Assembly (NCBI RefSeq): GCF_029961185.1
Contig: NZ_JASBQQ010000004.1
Coordinates: 186,001 to 250,000, forward strand
Source: Albidovulum aestuarii
GTDB taxonomy: Bacteria; Pseudomonadota; Alphaproteobacteria; Rhodobacterales; Rhodobacteraceae
Direction: 5' to 3'
Length of the DNA stretch: 64,000 nucleotides
Below, piece after piece: positions 1 through 8,387 of this stretch (positions are counted from its first letter, which is position 1; each line of letters begins with the position of its first letter). The notes under the pieces are model-generated. The model was not told the DNA's origin, did not search any database, and saw only the letters and a program-made list of their open reading frames with translations. The position numbers were made by a program, and so were the translations under genes.

Positions 1-1071
1 TGGTTCAGCCAGAATGCGCGCGGCTATACCGCGCTTCTCTTCTTCTCGCTTCTGTCGAGTTCCTTCCTGATCGACGCGATGCGGACCGGCAGCACGGCCC
101 GCTGGGTCGCCTATGCGGTGGCGGGGGCGCTGGGCGCTTTCACCCATCTGACCATCGGCTTTCTGTTCATCGGCCATTTCCTTTTCTTCCTCTACCGCGC
201 CGCCAGGCACAGGGGCGACGGGACGTTTCCGCTCTGGTCCGGCGTCTTTCAGGGCTTCGGCATCCTGACGCTACTGACGTTAGTGCTGCATGCCATCGTC
301 CTGCCCGACATTCTCGGCGGCGCGCTGCTCGGCTCGGGCCTTCAGGGCGACAGCGAATGGACAAACCCGCTCTGGGCTTTGCGCGAACTTCTCGGCTCGC
401 TCCGGCTCGGCTTTTCCGGCGCGGGCGTGCTGGCGGCGGGGGGACTGGTGGTGCTGGTCGGCATGGCCCGCTTTGCCCGCAGCGATGGCGCGCCGGTGGC
501 CTTCTTCGTGATCCCGGTCGGTCTGGCCGTGCTTTTGATGACCAGCATCGGCTACACGCTTTTCCCGCGCTTCTTCTTCTTCGCCATGGGGTTTGCCATC
601 GTCATCGTGATCCATGGCGCCACGGCCTTCGGTGCACTGGCGGCCCGAATGCTGCGGGTTGACGGGCGGCTTGCCGACTGGATCGCCATTGCCCCGGCAT
701 TGGTTCTGGTTGCGGCCTCGGCGATGTCGCTGCCCCGAGCCTATTATCCGAAACAGAGCTTCACCGCGTCAATCGACTATGTCGAGGCGCATCGCGACGC
801 GAGTGATCCGGTTGCCGTAATCGGCATATCCGACCTGCCCTATAACCAGTACTATCAAAAGGGTTGGGTGCGGATCGACACGGTTGCGGATCTGGACACG
901 CTTCTGGCCGGTGGCGGGCGGGTCTGGGTGCTCTACACCCTGCCGGTGCAGGCACGGACAGCGCATCCCGATCTTATGGACCGGCTGGAGCGGGACTTTA
1001 CGACGGCCGAAACCTTCTGGGGAACGCTCGGCGGCGGTGAGATTGTCGTCAGCGTGCCAGGTGCGGGTTAG
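1..1071 (+). CDS. Membrane glycosyltransferase (GT-C type), C-terminal part
   Basis: The frame is open from base 1, so the 5' part of the gene lies outside the window. About 356 residues are visible. They start with a W-F-S-Q-N-A-R-G-Y-T stretch, of the kind found after the first periplasmic loop of dolichyl-phosphate-mannose-mannosyltransferase-like (GT39/ArnT-like) enzymes, followed by many hydrophobic membrane segments and a soluble C-terminal tail. Such enzymes transfer sugar from a lipid-linked donor on the outer face of the inner membrane. Position at the head of a polysaccharide locus supports this. The catalytic N-terminal loop is not visible, so the family call is moderate. Confidence 0.6.
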   Translation, partial: WFSQNARGYTALLFFSLLSSSFLIDAMRTGSTARWVAYAVAGALGAFTHLTIGFLFIGHFLFFLYRAARHRGDGTFPLWSGVFQGFGILTLLTLVLHAIVLPDILGGALLGSGLQGDSEWTNPLWALRELLGSLRLGFSGAGVLAAGGLVVLVGMARFARSDGAPVAFFVIPVGLAVLLMTSIGYTLFPRFFFFAMGFAIVIVIHGATAFGALAARMLRVDGRLADWIAIAPALVLVAASAMSLPRAYYPKQSFTASIDYVEAHRDASDPVAVIGISDLPYNQYYQKGWVRIDTVADLDTLLAGGGRVWVLYTLPVQARTAHPDLMDRLERDFTTAETFWGTLGGGEIVVSVPGAG

Positions 1072-1112
1072 ATGATCGGGCGGGCATGGTGAACGAGGTA
1101 AAAGAGTAAGAG

Positions 1113-3014
1113 ATGTGCGGAATTTGCGGAATCATGGCGATCGGGGCGGGTCTTGGGCCGGGCGATCAGTCCCTGCTCGAAACCATGACCGACACCATGG
1201 CCCATCGCGGCCCGAATGACCGCGGCACTTGGGTAGAGGGGCCGGTCGGTTTCGGCCACCGGCGGCTGTCCGTCATAGACCTGTCTTCCGCAGGACACCA
1301 GCCGATGGGTAACGAGGATGGCGCGGTAGTGATGACCTACAATGGCGAGGTCTATAACTTCCGCGAACTGAAGGCGAAGCACCGGCTTGAGGAAAAGGGC
1401 CACGCCTTCAAATCGCTGACCGACAGCGAGGTGATCATCCACCTCTTCGAGGAGTTGGGCCCCGCGATTGCGTCGGAACTGAGTGGCATGTTCGCGCTGG
1501 CGATCTGGGACCGGAAGAGTGGGATGCTGCATCTGATGCGCGACCGCTTCGGGATCAAACCGCTTTTCTATCAACAGGATGGCGCCTATTTCCGCTTCGG
1601 GTCCGAGATCAAGGCGATCATCGCCGATGCCCGCGTCCCGCGCCGCCCCTCGCTTCAGGCGCTTCATGATTTCCTGACGCTGAACTACGTGCCCGACCAG
1701 CAGACCGCCTTCGAGGGCATCCATGAAGTGCCGCCGGGCCATGTTCTGTCGGTCTCGCCAGACGGCACGACCGCGCTGACGCGCTACTGGGACCTCGATT
1801 TCACCGCCTCGGATGCCATCACCGAGGAAGAGGCGGTGGCCGAATCCTTTCGCCTGATGGACGAGTCGCTGGCGCGGCACCTGATCGCGGACGTACCGGT
1901 CGGCATCTTCCTGTCGGGCGGGCTCGATTCCAGCACGCTCGTCGCGTTGATGAGCAAACAGACGAATGCGAAGCTGCATACCTATTCGGTCGGGTTCGAG
2001 GACGACAGTTTCAACGAACTGCCCTATGCCCGGATCGTCGCCGAGCATTTCAAGACCGAACATCGCGAGGTGATCGTAACCGCTGACATGGTGCGGGAGC
2101 TTTTGCCGAAAAGCATCGCCTTCATCGACGAACCCTATGGCGACGGCTCCGCGATCCCGACCTATTGCGTCAGCGAGTTGGCAAAGGACGACGTCGTGGT
2201 GGTGCTTTCGGGCGAGGGCGGGGACGAGGTCTTTGCCGGATACGATACCTATGCCGCCTACAAGACCTACCGTATGGCGCGGCGGGTGCCGGGCTTCATC
2301 CGCAACGGCATCATTGCGCCCTTGGCGCAGCTTCTGCCCGTGTCGGACAAGAAGCTGAGTTTCGAATTCAAGCTCAAGCGTTTCCTCGGCGGGCTCGACC
2401 TGCCGCCGGAAGAGGCTCATTTGTGGTGGCGTATTGTCCTGACCGAGGCGCAGAAATTCGGGATGTATTCCGACCGGGTGCGCAACGAACTCGACGCGCA
2501 GCCGACTGTCCGGCATTTCCGCGAACGCTTCGCCCGCTGTGGCGCGGACGAGGTGCTGTCGCGGCTGATGTATATCGACTCGACGCTCTTCCTGCCCGAT
2601 GACCTCATGATCAAGAACGACCGGATGACGATGGCCCATTCGCTGGAAGCGCGGGTGCCCTTCACCGATCCGGAACTGACCGGTTATCTCGGCCGCGTGC
2701 CGCCCGCCCTGAAGATGAAGAACGGTCGCAAGAAGCATCTGATGCGCCGCGCGATGGAGGGGCATCTGCCGCAATCGATCCTCGACAAGAAGAAGGTCGG
2801 GCTGGAAATGCCCTATTCGCGCTGGCTGAAGACCGATCTGGCGGACATGGTGCACCACTATCTTGGCGAGGAACGGATGCGGAAACTCGACATCTTCCGC
2901 CCCGACGCGGTCAAGCGATTGGTGGACGAACATATGACCAGCAAGCGAGACCATGGCCGCGCGCTCTGGGGCATGCTGAACTTCTCCATGTGGCATGAGA
3001 TGTATATCGAATGA
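1113..3014 (+). CDS. asnB: Asparagine synthase (glutamine-hydrolysing), polysaccharide-locus type
   Basis: A 633-residue protein beginning MCGICG, so Cys2 is the N-terminal nucleophile of a class II glutamine amidotransferase domain (about residues 2-215). The synthase domain follows, with the ATP-pyrophosphatase loop SGGLDSS near residue 268. The reaction is amide transfer from glutamine to an aspartate-like carboxylate with ATP. Lying between glycosyltransferase and flippase genes, it may instead amidate a uronic acid of the polysaccharide, as proposed for WbpS-like relatives; that is inference. It begins 41 nt after the preceding gene. The 670-residue frame antisense to it is a coding shadow. 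Confidence 0.9.
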   Translation: MCGICGIMAIGAGLGPGDQSLLETMTDTMAHRGPNDRGTWVEGPVGFGHRRLSVIDLSSAGHQPMGNEDGAVVMTYNGEVYNFRELKAKHRLEEKGHAFKSLTDSEVIIHLFEELGPAIASELSGMFALAIWDRKSGMLHLMRDRFGIKPLFYQQDGAYFRFGSEIKAIIADARVPRRPSLQALHDFLTLNYVPDQQTAFEGIHEVPPGHVLSVSPDGTTALTRYWDLDFTASDAITEEEAVAESFRLMDESLARHLIADVPVGIFLSGGLDSSTLVALMSKQTNAKLHTYSVGFEDDSFNELPYARIVAEHFKTEHREVIVTADMVRELLPKSIAFIDEPYGDGSAIPTYCVSELAKDDVVVVLSGEGGDEVFAGYDTYAAYKTYRMARRVPGFIRNGIIAPLAQLLPVSDKKLSFEFKLKRFLGGLDLPPEEAHLWWRIVLTEAQKFGMYSDRVRNELDAQPTVRHFRERFARCGADEVLSRLMYIDSTLFLPDDLMIKNDRMTMAHSLEARVPFTDPELTGYLGRVPPALKMKNGRKKHLMRRAMEGHLPQSILDKKKVGLEMPYSRWLKTDLADMVHHYLGEERMRKLDIFRPDAVKRLVDEHMTSKRDHGRALWGMLNFSMWHEMYIE

Positions 3015-3048
3015 CCCATGGCTGTCCCAAATATCGCGGGGGCCGGTG

Positions 3049-3450
3049 ATGCTGGCGCGGATCGGAAACAGCCGGTTCATGCGCTTTTTCGGCGTGTCGA
3101 GCGTGGGGACGGTGGCGGACTACCTATCCGCCCTTGCCCTGCATTCCTTTCTCGGCCTCTCTGGCGTCGTCGCCTCGACGATTGGGTTTCTCATCGGCAC
3201 GGTCCTGAACTATCTCGGCCATCACCACATCACCTTTTCGACCGGCGACGGTGCCCCTGCCTCTGCCCTTGGTTTTCTGCGCTATCTGGCAGCCGTCATG
3301 GCGTCGCTCATCGTGCGGCTGATCGTGCTCGTCGGGTTTGAGCGTGCAACGGCCGTGCCGTTCTGGATCGCGCTGACGGTGGCCTTCGGGGCCTCGTTCC
3401 TGTGCAGCTATTTCATATCCCTTTTCTGGGTCTTCAGGAGAAACACTTGA
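3049..3450 (+). CDS. GtrA family membrane protein
   Basis: About 133 residues with four hydrophobic segments and the typical opening R-F-x-R-F-F-G-V-S-S-V-G-T. GtrA-like proteins are small inner-membrane proteins thought to help move polyprenyl-phosphate-linked sugars across the membrane. An in-frame ATG at 2995 would overlap asnB by 20 nt and add 18 hydrophilic residues. I chose ATG 3049 because a GGGGG run lies just upstream and because the hydrophobic family core begins there. The stop overlaps the TTG start of the next gene. Confidence 0.8.
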   Translation: MLARIGNSRFMRFFGVSSVGTVADYLSALALHSFLGLSGVVASTIGFLIGTVLNYLGHHHITFSTGDGAPASALGFLRYLAAVMASLIVRLIVLVGFERATAVPFWIALTVAFGASFLCSYFISLFWVFRRNT

Positions 3451-4898
3451 CCGTCCCAACAGACAGAACGACCCCGACCGGCGGAAAGCCCCGGATCACC
3501 ATACTTGGTGCGGGACCCGCGGGCATCGCTGCCGCCTATGCTTTGTCGAAGGGCAAGGCCGAAGTGGAGGTGCTGGAACGTGCGCCTGTTGCCGGGGGCA
3601 ATTCAACCTCATTCCAGATCGACGGCATCTGGTGCGACTATGGCTCGCACCGGTTTCATCCCGTTGCGGATGAAAACGTGCTGGCCGATGTGAAGGCGCT
3701 TCTGGGCGATGACCTGCTTCTGCAACCGCGCCATGGCCGGATTCGGCTGGGCGGGCGCTGGATCCACTTTCCGCTGAAATTGCAGGACGCGCTCTTGAAG
3801 TTGCCACCTGCCTTCGCGGCCTCGCTGATCGGCGACATGGCGTTGAAGAAGTTCCGCAAGAAATCCACCGGCCCGCGCAGCTTTTCCTCGGTGCTCTACG
3901 ATGGGCTCGGGCCCACGATATCGGAGAATTTCTACTTTCCCTATGTCCGCAAACTCTGGGGCCTCGATCCCGACAAGCTGGCCGTGACACTCGCCGAACG
4001 GCGGGTCTCCGGCTCCTCCATCGGCAAGATTCTCGGCAAGATGCTGAAGATGATCCCGGGCCTTCGGGGCGCGACGACGGGGCGGTTCTATTACCCGAGA
4101 AAGGGGTTCGGGCAGATATCGAATGCCATGGTCGCGGCGGCCGAAGGGCAGGGGGCCGCGTTCAGTTTTGGCACGAACATTACCAAGATCGAACGCGAGG
4201 GCAGTCGCGTGACGGGCATCGTCACGAAGGATGGCGATACCGAGACCCGGCACGAGCCCGATCAGGTCTATTCCACGATCCCCCTGACCACGGTCGTCAA
4301 GCTGATGGACCCGCCCCCGCCGCCCGAGGTGATCATGGCGGCCGAGGCGATCCGCTTCCGGGGCATGATCCTCGTCTATCTCATCCTCGAAACCGATCGC
4401 TTCACCGAATATGACGCGCATTACTTTCCGGAGCTTTCGATTCCGATCAGCCGGATGTCAGAGCCGAAGAACTACAATTCGGCGACTGAACCGCAGGGCC
4501 GCACGATCCTTTGCGCCGAACTTCCCTGCGACCCCGGCGAGAAGTGGTGGGGCATGTCGGATGTGGAACTTGGGCAGCACTATTGCGAGTGGCTAGGCAA
4601 TCTCGGCCTGCCGGTCAACGTACCGGTGATCCGGACTGAGACGCGGCGCATCGCCCATGCCTATCCGGTCTATGACCTCGACTATCAGCGGCATTTCGAG
4701 ACGGTCGACAACTGGCTCTCGTCGCTCGACGGGTTCCTGAGTTTCGGGCGGCAGGGCCTCTTTGCCCATGACAATACCCACCATGCCTTTGCCATGGCCT
4801 ATGCGGCCTCGGACGTGCTGACGGCTGAGGGCGGGATCGATCGGGTAAAATGGGCCGAACACCGCCACGAATTCGAAAGCCACCGGGTCGAGGACTGA
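3447..4898 (+). CDS. FAD-dependent oxidoreductase, UDP-galactopyranose mutase/protoporphyrinogen oxidase-like
   Basis: A 483-residue protein with a dinucleotide-binding motif GAGPAG near residue 22 followed by the acidic strand end V-L-E-R, then a G-S-H-R-F-H-P segment. It belongs to the amine-oxidase/mutase-like flavoproteins that occur in polysaccharide loci. The start is TTG at 3447, 6 nt after AGGAG and overlapping the GtrA stop. The first ATG (3402) lies inside gtrA without a ribosome site. A paralogue with the same PPPPPEV and YPVYD segments lies at 12924-14405. The likely substrate is a nucleotide or lipid-linked sugar, but the reaction cannot be named from sequence. Confidence 0.75.
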   Translation: MTVPTDRTTPTGGKPRITILGAGPAGIAAAYALSKGKAEVEVLERAPVAGGNSTSFQIDGIWCDYGSHRFHPVADENVLADVKALLGDDLLLQPRHGRIRLGGRWIHFPLKLQDALLKLPPAFAASLIGDMALKKFRKKSTGPRSFSSVLYDGLGPTISENFYFPYVRKLWGLDPDKLAVTLAERRVSGSSIGKILGKMLKMIPGLRGATTGRFYYPRKGFGQISNAMVAAAEGQGAAFSFGTNITKIEREGSRVTGIVTKDGDTETRHEPDQVYSTIPLTTVVKLMDPPPPPEVIMAAEAIRFRGMILVYLILETDRFTEYDAHYFPELSIPISRMSEPKNYNSATEPQGRTILCAELPCDPGEKWWGMSDVELGQHYCEWLGNLGLPVNVPVIRTETRRIAHAYPVYDLDYQRHFETVDNWLSSLDGFLSFGRQGLFAHDNTHHAFAMAYAASDVLTAEGGIDRVKWAEHRHEFESHRVED

Positions 4899-4900
4899 TC

Positions 4901-5686
4901 ATGGGCGGGCCGGTGGTCGATATCCTGATGTATCACTCGATCTCGGACCGGGGCGGGGCGACCTCCATCGCGCCCGCCATCTTTGCCCGGCAGATGGCGG
5001 CGATTGCGGAGGCGGGCGTACCGGTGATCACGCTGGACGACTATCTTGCGGCGCGGGACGGTCAGGGGCAGCTTGGCCCCCATTCGGTAATCCTCACCTT
5101 CGATGACGGGTTTCAGGATTTCGCCGATGCCGCCTGGCCGGAGATGTCGAAACTCGGGTTCAGGCCGATTGTCTATCTGCCCACCGCCTATATCGGCCGC
5201 CAGGAAGGCTGGCGCGGCATCGCCGAGCCGCCGCGTAAGCTGATGGGCTGGGGCACGATCCGGGCGCTTTTTGCCGAAGGTGTCGGGTTCGGCAGCCACA
5301 CCGTCAGCCATCCCGATCTCGACGCCTTGCCGGAAGACGCGCGGGGGGCAGAGTTGCAGCGGTCGAAAGCCCATATCGAGGAGCGGCTGTCCCATACCAT
5401 CCGCCATTTCGCGCCGCCCTATGGGATCGCGGGGCCAGAGGTGCGGACCGAGATCGCGTCACTCTACAAGACATCCGTGGGAACACGGCTCGGGCAGGCG
5501 GGGTTGGGCGACGACGTTCATGACCTGCCCCGGCTTGAGATGTTCTATTTCACCGATATCGCCCGCTGGCGCGCCCATCTTGCCGGACGGGGTGCGGCCT
5601 ATCTTGCCGCCCGCAAGGGGCTGCGCGCGATCAAGTCGGCGGTGGCGCGGCCCTGGCAGGGCATCGCCCCGGGGGCGGGGCGGTGA
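4901..5686 (+). CDS. Polysaccharide deacetylase (NodB domain) family protein
   Basis: A 261-residue carbohydrate esterase family 4-type protein. Motif 1, T-F-D-D-G-F, near residue 66 carries the metal-binding aspartate, and S-H-T-V-S-H near residue 130 supplies the two metal-binding histidines. R-H-F-A-P-P-Y-G is motif 3. It probably removes N-acetyl groups from a polysaccharide or its lipid-linked precursor. The ATG at 4901 follows the previous stop by 2 nt; an ATG at 4850 lies inside the upstream gene and is rejected. No signal peptide is evident, so location is uncertain. Its stop overlaps the next start (GTGA). Confidence 0.85.
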   Translation: MGGPVVDILMYHSISDRGGATSIAPAIFARQMAAIAEAGVPVITLDDYLAARDGQGQLGPHSVILTFDDGFQDFADAAWPEMSKLGFRPIVYLPTAYIGRQEGWRGIAEPPRKLMGWGTIRALFAEGVGFGSHTVSHPDLDALPEDARGAELQRSKAHIEERLSHTIRHFAPPYGIAGPEVRTEIASLYKTSVGTRLGQAGLGDDVHDLPRLEMFYFTDIARWRAHLAGRGAAYLAARKGLRAIKSAVARPWQGIAPGAGR

Positions 5687-7131
5687 GTGTCGGGCACAAG
5701 TTCATCAAGGGCGTCGCCTGGATGGCGGCGGGCGGCTGGACCGAACAGGCGATCAACTTCGTCGTCTTCGTGACCATGGCAAAACTCCTTGGGCCCGAGC
5801 TTTACGGGCTTCTCTCCATGGCAGCCGTCTTCATCGTGCTGGCCGAGGCTCTGGTGCGTGAAAGCGTGTCGGAATACCTGATCGCCGCGCATGACCCGAA
5901 AGATGAGGACTATAACGCCACCTTCTGGCTGACCGCCGGACTGGGGCTGCTGCTGGCGCTGGTGCTGTGGGTCGGGGCTGGGGGGATTGCCGCGCTTTAC
6001 GGGCATGAGATCGTGGCGGGGCTGATCCGCGGGCTGTCGGTCACCGTCCTGCTGATCGCCTTCACCGCCGTGCCGGTGGCGATCCTGCGACGCGAGTTCA
6101 ACTTCCGCGTCCTCTCCTTGCGCGCCATCGCCGGTGTCATCGTCGGCGGCGCCGTGGGGATCGGGATGGCGCTGAGCGGCTGGGGTGTCTGGAGTTTCGT
6201 CGGCCAGTGGATCGCGATGATTTCGACCAATGTCGTGATGGCCTGGACTGCAGTTGCCTGGCGGCCGGGGCTGAAGACGACGAAAGGGCATGTCCGTAAG
6301 GCCGGTGCATTCGGGGCGCAGGTGCTGGGCCTGCGCATGGCCGAACTTGCCGTGGTTCAGATGCCAACACTTCTGATCGGTGCGACTTTAGGGCCGCTTG
6401 CGACGGGGCTCTACGCTGTCTCGTGGCGGCTTGTGGAGACGCTCACGTTCCTCATCTCGACGCCTCTCCGCATGGTATCGCAGCCCGCCTTCGCGGCGGT
6501 ACGGCGCGAAGGTGGCCGGGCGGGGGATCTGCTTCTCGACATCGCGCGGCTGACGGGCGTTCTGGCCTTCCCGTTCTTTGTTGGCATTGCGGTCCTCGCC
6601 GAACCGGTCCTGCGGCTCTTCTTCGGCGAGGAATGGCTGGGCGCCGCACCGGTCCTGTCGGTGCTCGCCTTCCTCGGGCTCTATCTCTCTATCGCAATGG
6701 TGCAGCAGAGCTTCTGTCTCGCCGCCGGCAAGGCGGGCGAGATTACGCTGCTGACCTGGGCCAATGTGGTTTTGGGGGCGGCCCTGATGCTGATTGCGTC
6801 GCGCTGGGGGCTGGTGGCGATCACGGGTGCATTTGTCGTGGCTCATTATATGCTTTGGGTCTTCCGCTACCGATTGGTGGCGCGGCTTGGGGATATGGCG
6901 GTGCTGCCGCTTGTGACCTGCAACATCGTGCCAGCCCTTTCCACGGCCGCGATGGCGGTTGCGGTGATCCTGACCCACCGGACGCTTTCCGGCGCGCCGC
7001 TGATTGTCGATGTACTGGTCAGCATTCTGACCGGCATAGTGGTCTTTGCGGTGCTGACTCTTGTCCTGATGCGCGACAGGCTGCTTTTGTTCCTCTCCTA
7101 TGCCCGGCCCACCCCGGAGGTCTCGGCATGA
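5683..7131 (+). CDS. Lipopolysaccharide/polysaccharide flippase (Wzx/MOP family)
   Basis: A 482-residue protein with about a dozen hydrophobic segments and the typical N-terminus G-V-A-W-M-A-A-G-G-W-T-E-Q of oligosaccharide flippases of the MATE/MOP superfamily. It would move undecaprenyl-linked repeat units from the cytoplasm to the periplasm. The start is GTG, overlapping the deacetylase stop by 4 nt, and its stop overlaps the next ATG, so translational coupling is likely. No Wzy polymerase, Wza or Wzc gene is in the window; the first gene, cut by the window edge, shows the locus extends further left. Confidence 0.87.
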   Translation: MSVGHKFIKGVAWMAAGGWTEQAINFVVFVTMAKLLGPELYGLLSMAAVFIVLAEALVRESVSEYLIAAHDPKDEDYNATFWLTAGLGLLLALVLWVGAGGIAALYGHEIVAGLIRGLSVTVLLIAFTAVPVAILRREFNFRVLSLRAIAGVIVGGAVGIGMALSGWGVWSFVGQWIAMISTNVVMAWTAVAWRPGLKTTKGHVRKAGAFGAQVLGLRMAELAVVQMPTLLIGATLGPLATGLYAVSWRLVETLTFLISTPLRMVSQPAFAAVRREGGRAGDLLLDIARLTGVLAFPFFVGIAVLAEPVLRLFFGEEWLGAAPVLSVLAFLGLYLSIAMVQQSFCLAAGKAGEITLLTWANVVLGAALMLIASRWGLVAITGAFVVAHYMLWVFRYRLVARLGDMAVLPLVTCNIVPALSTAAMAVAVILTHRTLSGAPLIVDVLVSILTGIVVFAVLTLVLMRDRLLLFLSYARPTPEVSA

Positions 7132-8387
7132 GGTCGCTGTCCATTGTCATGTTCACCACCTTCTACCCGCCCTATTCATTTGGCGGCGACGCGATCGGCG
7201 TGCAACGCATGGCGCGTGCGCTTGCGGCGCGGGGGCATGACATCACGGTCGTGCATGACGAGGACAGCTATCTGATCCTCGGTGGCAAGGTTCAGGCGGA
7301 AGGACCGCCCGACGGGGTGCGGCGGATTGGTCTTCGTGCGAAGAACGGCATGCTGTCGAACCTGCTGACCCAGCAGTTGGGACGGCCCGTGACCCACGCC
7401 GCGCGCATCCGCGAGATACTGGCCGAGCGCAAACCCGACATCATCTGGCACAACAATACCTCGCTGATCGGCGGGCCGGGCCTGTTGCCGATGGGCGAGG
7501 GGCTGAAGGTCTATGAGGCGCATGAACATTGGTTGGTCTGCCCCAGCCATGTTCTCTGGCGATACGGACGCGAGCTTTGCGACGAAAAACATTGCCTGAA
7601 ATGCCAGATCAGCTTCAAGCGCCCGCCGCAGCTCTGGCGGCATACCGGCATGCTGGACCGCGCGCTCGATCACATGGACCTGATCATCGCCAAGAGCGAA
7701 TTCAGCCGGGCCAAACATGCGGAATTCGGGCTCAGGCAGGAAATGACAGTCCTGCCCTATTTCCTTCCAGACCTGCCCCAGCTAGCCGAACCCTATACCG
7801 GCCATCCGCGCCCCTATTTCCTGTTCGTGGGGCGGCTGGAAAAGATCAAGGGCTTGCAGGATGTCTTTCCGGCGATGGACCGCTATCCTGATGCGGACCT
7901 CCTGATCCTTGGCGACGGCGACTATGCGGATGAGTTGAAGCGGTTCGCGGGCGACCGCAAGAATATCCAGTTCCTCGGCCGCAAGAGTCCGGACGAACTC
8001 AATGCATATTACCGGGGCGCGCTGGGCCTGATCGTGCCCTCGGTCTGCTATGAGACGTTCGGGATCATCCTGATCGAGAGTTTCCGGCTGGGTACGCCCG
8101 TGATCGCCCGCAGACTGGGGCCGTTCCCCGAGATCGTCGAACGGTCGGGCGCCGGGGCTTTGTTTGAGACCGAAGACGAGTTGGTGGATGCCATGCGGGC
8201 GATCCAGTCGGACCCGAAAACCCGTGCCGCGCGGTCAGTGGCCGCGCGCAAGGCGTTCGGCGAAGTCTGGCGCGAGGATCGGGTGCTGGAAGCCTATGGC
8301 GACGCCTTTGCCCGTGCAGCACTGGGCAAGGGTGATGCGGAACTGGCCAAGGCGCTTGAGGCCGGTGCGTTCGAGAACGGGGTTTAA
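7128..8387 (+). CDS. Glycosyltransferase family 4
   Basis: A 419-residue GT-B glycosyltransferase. The N-terminus has the acceptor-side motif F-Y-P-P-Y-S-F-G-G-D, and the C-terminal half has P-S-V-C-Y-E-T-F-G-I-I-L-I-E, the E-x7-E donor-binding signature, near residue 305. A cysteine-containing stretch near residues 140-165 (C-P-S-H, then C-D-E-K-H-C-L-K-C) could bind metal and is seen in some EPS-locus GT4 enzymes. The start ATG at 7128 is preceded by GGAGG and overlaps the flippase stop. The longer frame from 6423 runs through the flippase gene and is rejected. Confidence 0.87.
   Translation: MRSLSIVMFTTFYPPYSFGGDAIGVQRMARALAARGHDITVVHDEDSYLILGGKVQAEGPPDGVRRIGLRAKNGMLSNLLTQQLGRPVTHAARIREILAERKPDIIWHNNTSLIGGPGLLPMGEGLKVYEAHEHWLVCPSHVLWRYGRELCDEKHCLKCQISFKRPPQLWRHTGMLDRALDHMDLIIAKSEFSRAKHAEFGLRQEMTVLPYFLPDLPQLAEPYTGHPRPYFLFVGRLEKIKGLQDVFPAMDRYPDADLLILGDGDYADELKRFAGDRKNIQFLGRKSPDELNAYYRGALGLIVPSVCYETFGIILIESFRLGTPVIARRLGPFPEIVERSGAGALFETEDELVDAMRAIQSDPKTRAARSVAARKAFGEVWREDRVLEAYGDAFARAALGKGDAELAKALEAGAFENGV

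Noticed and set aside
1068-3080. 670-residue frame on the minus strand
   Set aside because: It is exactly antisense to asnB, has no ribosome site, and is rich in His, Arg and Gln as expected of a GC-rich shadow frame.
6423-7127. N-terminal extension of the GT4 glycosyltransferase
   Set aside because: This part overlaps the flippase gene in another frame. The GT4 domain begins at ATG 7128, which has GGAGG.
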